A stretch of 6,184 nt of DNA from Syntrophobacter sp. DG_60 (GTDB lineage Bacteria > Desulfobacterota > Desulfofervidia > Desulfofervidales > DG-60). The stretch covers positions 1 through 6,184 of the forward strand of contig LJNA01000098.1 of the NCBI GenBank assembly GCA_001304365.1, in the 5' to 3' direction. Below are positions 5,932 to 6,184 of the stretch, in pieces. Both the position numbers and the translations under genes were made by a program. The notes beneath the pieces are model-generated. The model was not told the DNA's origin. It made no database searches and was given only the letters and a program-made list of their open reading frames with translations. Positions within the stretch are counted from its first letter, which is position 1, and each line of letters begins with the position of its first letter.

Positions 5932-6184
5932 ATTATATCCTGTGCCCTAAATACCGGCCCTTGCTGACATACCTTAAGAAGGCCCGATCTTCCCTGTATT
6001 GCACACCCCAGACATGCCCCTATTCCACAGGCCATTTGACTCTCTAAACACACCTCTAAGGGGATATTTTCGCTCTTAGCAATATGAGAAATGGCCTTTA
6101 ACATAGCGAGTGGCCCACAGGCATATACATAATTGGGCCTTTCTTTTTCTAAGGCCCATTTTAGGCCATCGGATGCCAACCCCT
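5919..6184 (-). CDS. pyrK: Dihydroorotate dehydrogenase electron-transfer subunit, C-terminal fragment
   Basis: PyrK carries FAD and a [2Fe-2S] cluster and passes electrons from the FMN of PyrD to NAD+. The window holds only the last 88 or so residues; the FAD-binding and most of the NAD-binding domain lie beyond base 6184, so the reading frame is open at the edge and the leucine codon TTG at 6177-6179 is not a start. What is seen: YACGP, the end of the NAD-binding fold, near 6115-6129; then four cysteines in a C-x4-C-x2-C-x11-C pattern (codons from 6029 down to 5967) with MACGIGACLGC typical of PyrK cluster ligands; and the family's QGPVF close to the end. The cysteine spacing and position rule out most other ferredoxin reductases, and the overlap with pyrD makes the call secure. 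Stop TAG at 5919-5921. Confidence 0.95.
   Translation of the reverse strand, partial: GLASDGLKWALEKERPNYVYACGPLAMLKAISHIAKSENIPLEVCLESQMACGIGACLGCAIQGRSGLLKVCQQGPVFRAQDIIWEI
5938..5941 (-). promoter_or_regulatory. Ribosome binding site of pyrD inside pyrK
   Basis: AGGA on the minus strand, 6 nt before the pyrD ATG, lies within the last codons of pyrK. It fixes the overlapping start of pyrD and would let terminating ribosomes re-initiate. Confidence 0.65.

Overview
The window looks like ordinary chromosomal housekeeping DNA from an AT-rich, probably anaerobic, Gram-negative-type bacterium. G+C is roughly 40% by eye. A Desulfobacterota/Nitrospirota-like lineage is my best guess, based on three things: a respiratory-quinone-independent (type 1B) pyrK-pyrD pair, a membrane-anchored HTH_25 protein with a DUF2914 tail, and a gluconeogenic pair of PEP synthase and a long class II aldolase. 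This is inference from gene content; no marker gene settles the taxonomy.

Layout: 1-1881 (+) is the 3' four-fifths of a phosphoenolpyruvate synthase gene (ppsA). Everything else is on the minus strand and is read from right to left: pyrK (C-terminal part, cut by the window end), pyrD (overlapping pyrK by 13 bp), a 50-bp gap with a strong promoter candidate, a 76-residue stand-alone Lrp/AsnC ligand-binding domain protein, a 116-bp gap filled by an inverted array of 7-bp repeats, an HDIG/HD-domain phosphohydrolase-like gene, a 445-residue class II aldolase family gene, and a RodZ-like HTH/membrane/DUF2914 gene. The last gene meets ppsA tail to tail with 6 bp between stop codons. No gene-free stretch exceeds about 120 bp, and I see no tRNA, rRNA, CRISPR array or transposase.

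Functional reading: PyrK and PyrD form the NAD-linked dihydroorotate dehydrogenase of pyrimidine synthesis. PpsA (pyruvate to PEP) and the aldolase (triose phosphates to fructose 1,6-bisphosphate, if the family assignment holds for substrate) are both gluconeogenic steps, which suits an organism building sugars from C2/C3 units. The four genes from the Lrp-like protein to the RodZ-like protein are closely packed and may form one transcript from the promoter at 5003-5030, possibly with read-through from pyrD.

I found no clear undescribed multi-gene system. The items most worth a second look are the 7-bp inverted repeat array placed against the start of the HD gene, the altered substrate-loop residues and long N-terminal extension of the aldolase, and the RodZ-like N-terminus joined to DUF2914 in place of the usual RodZ tail.
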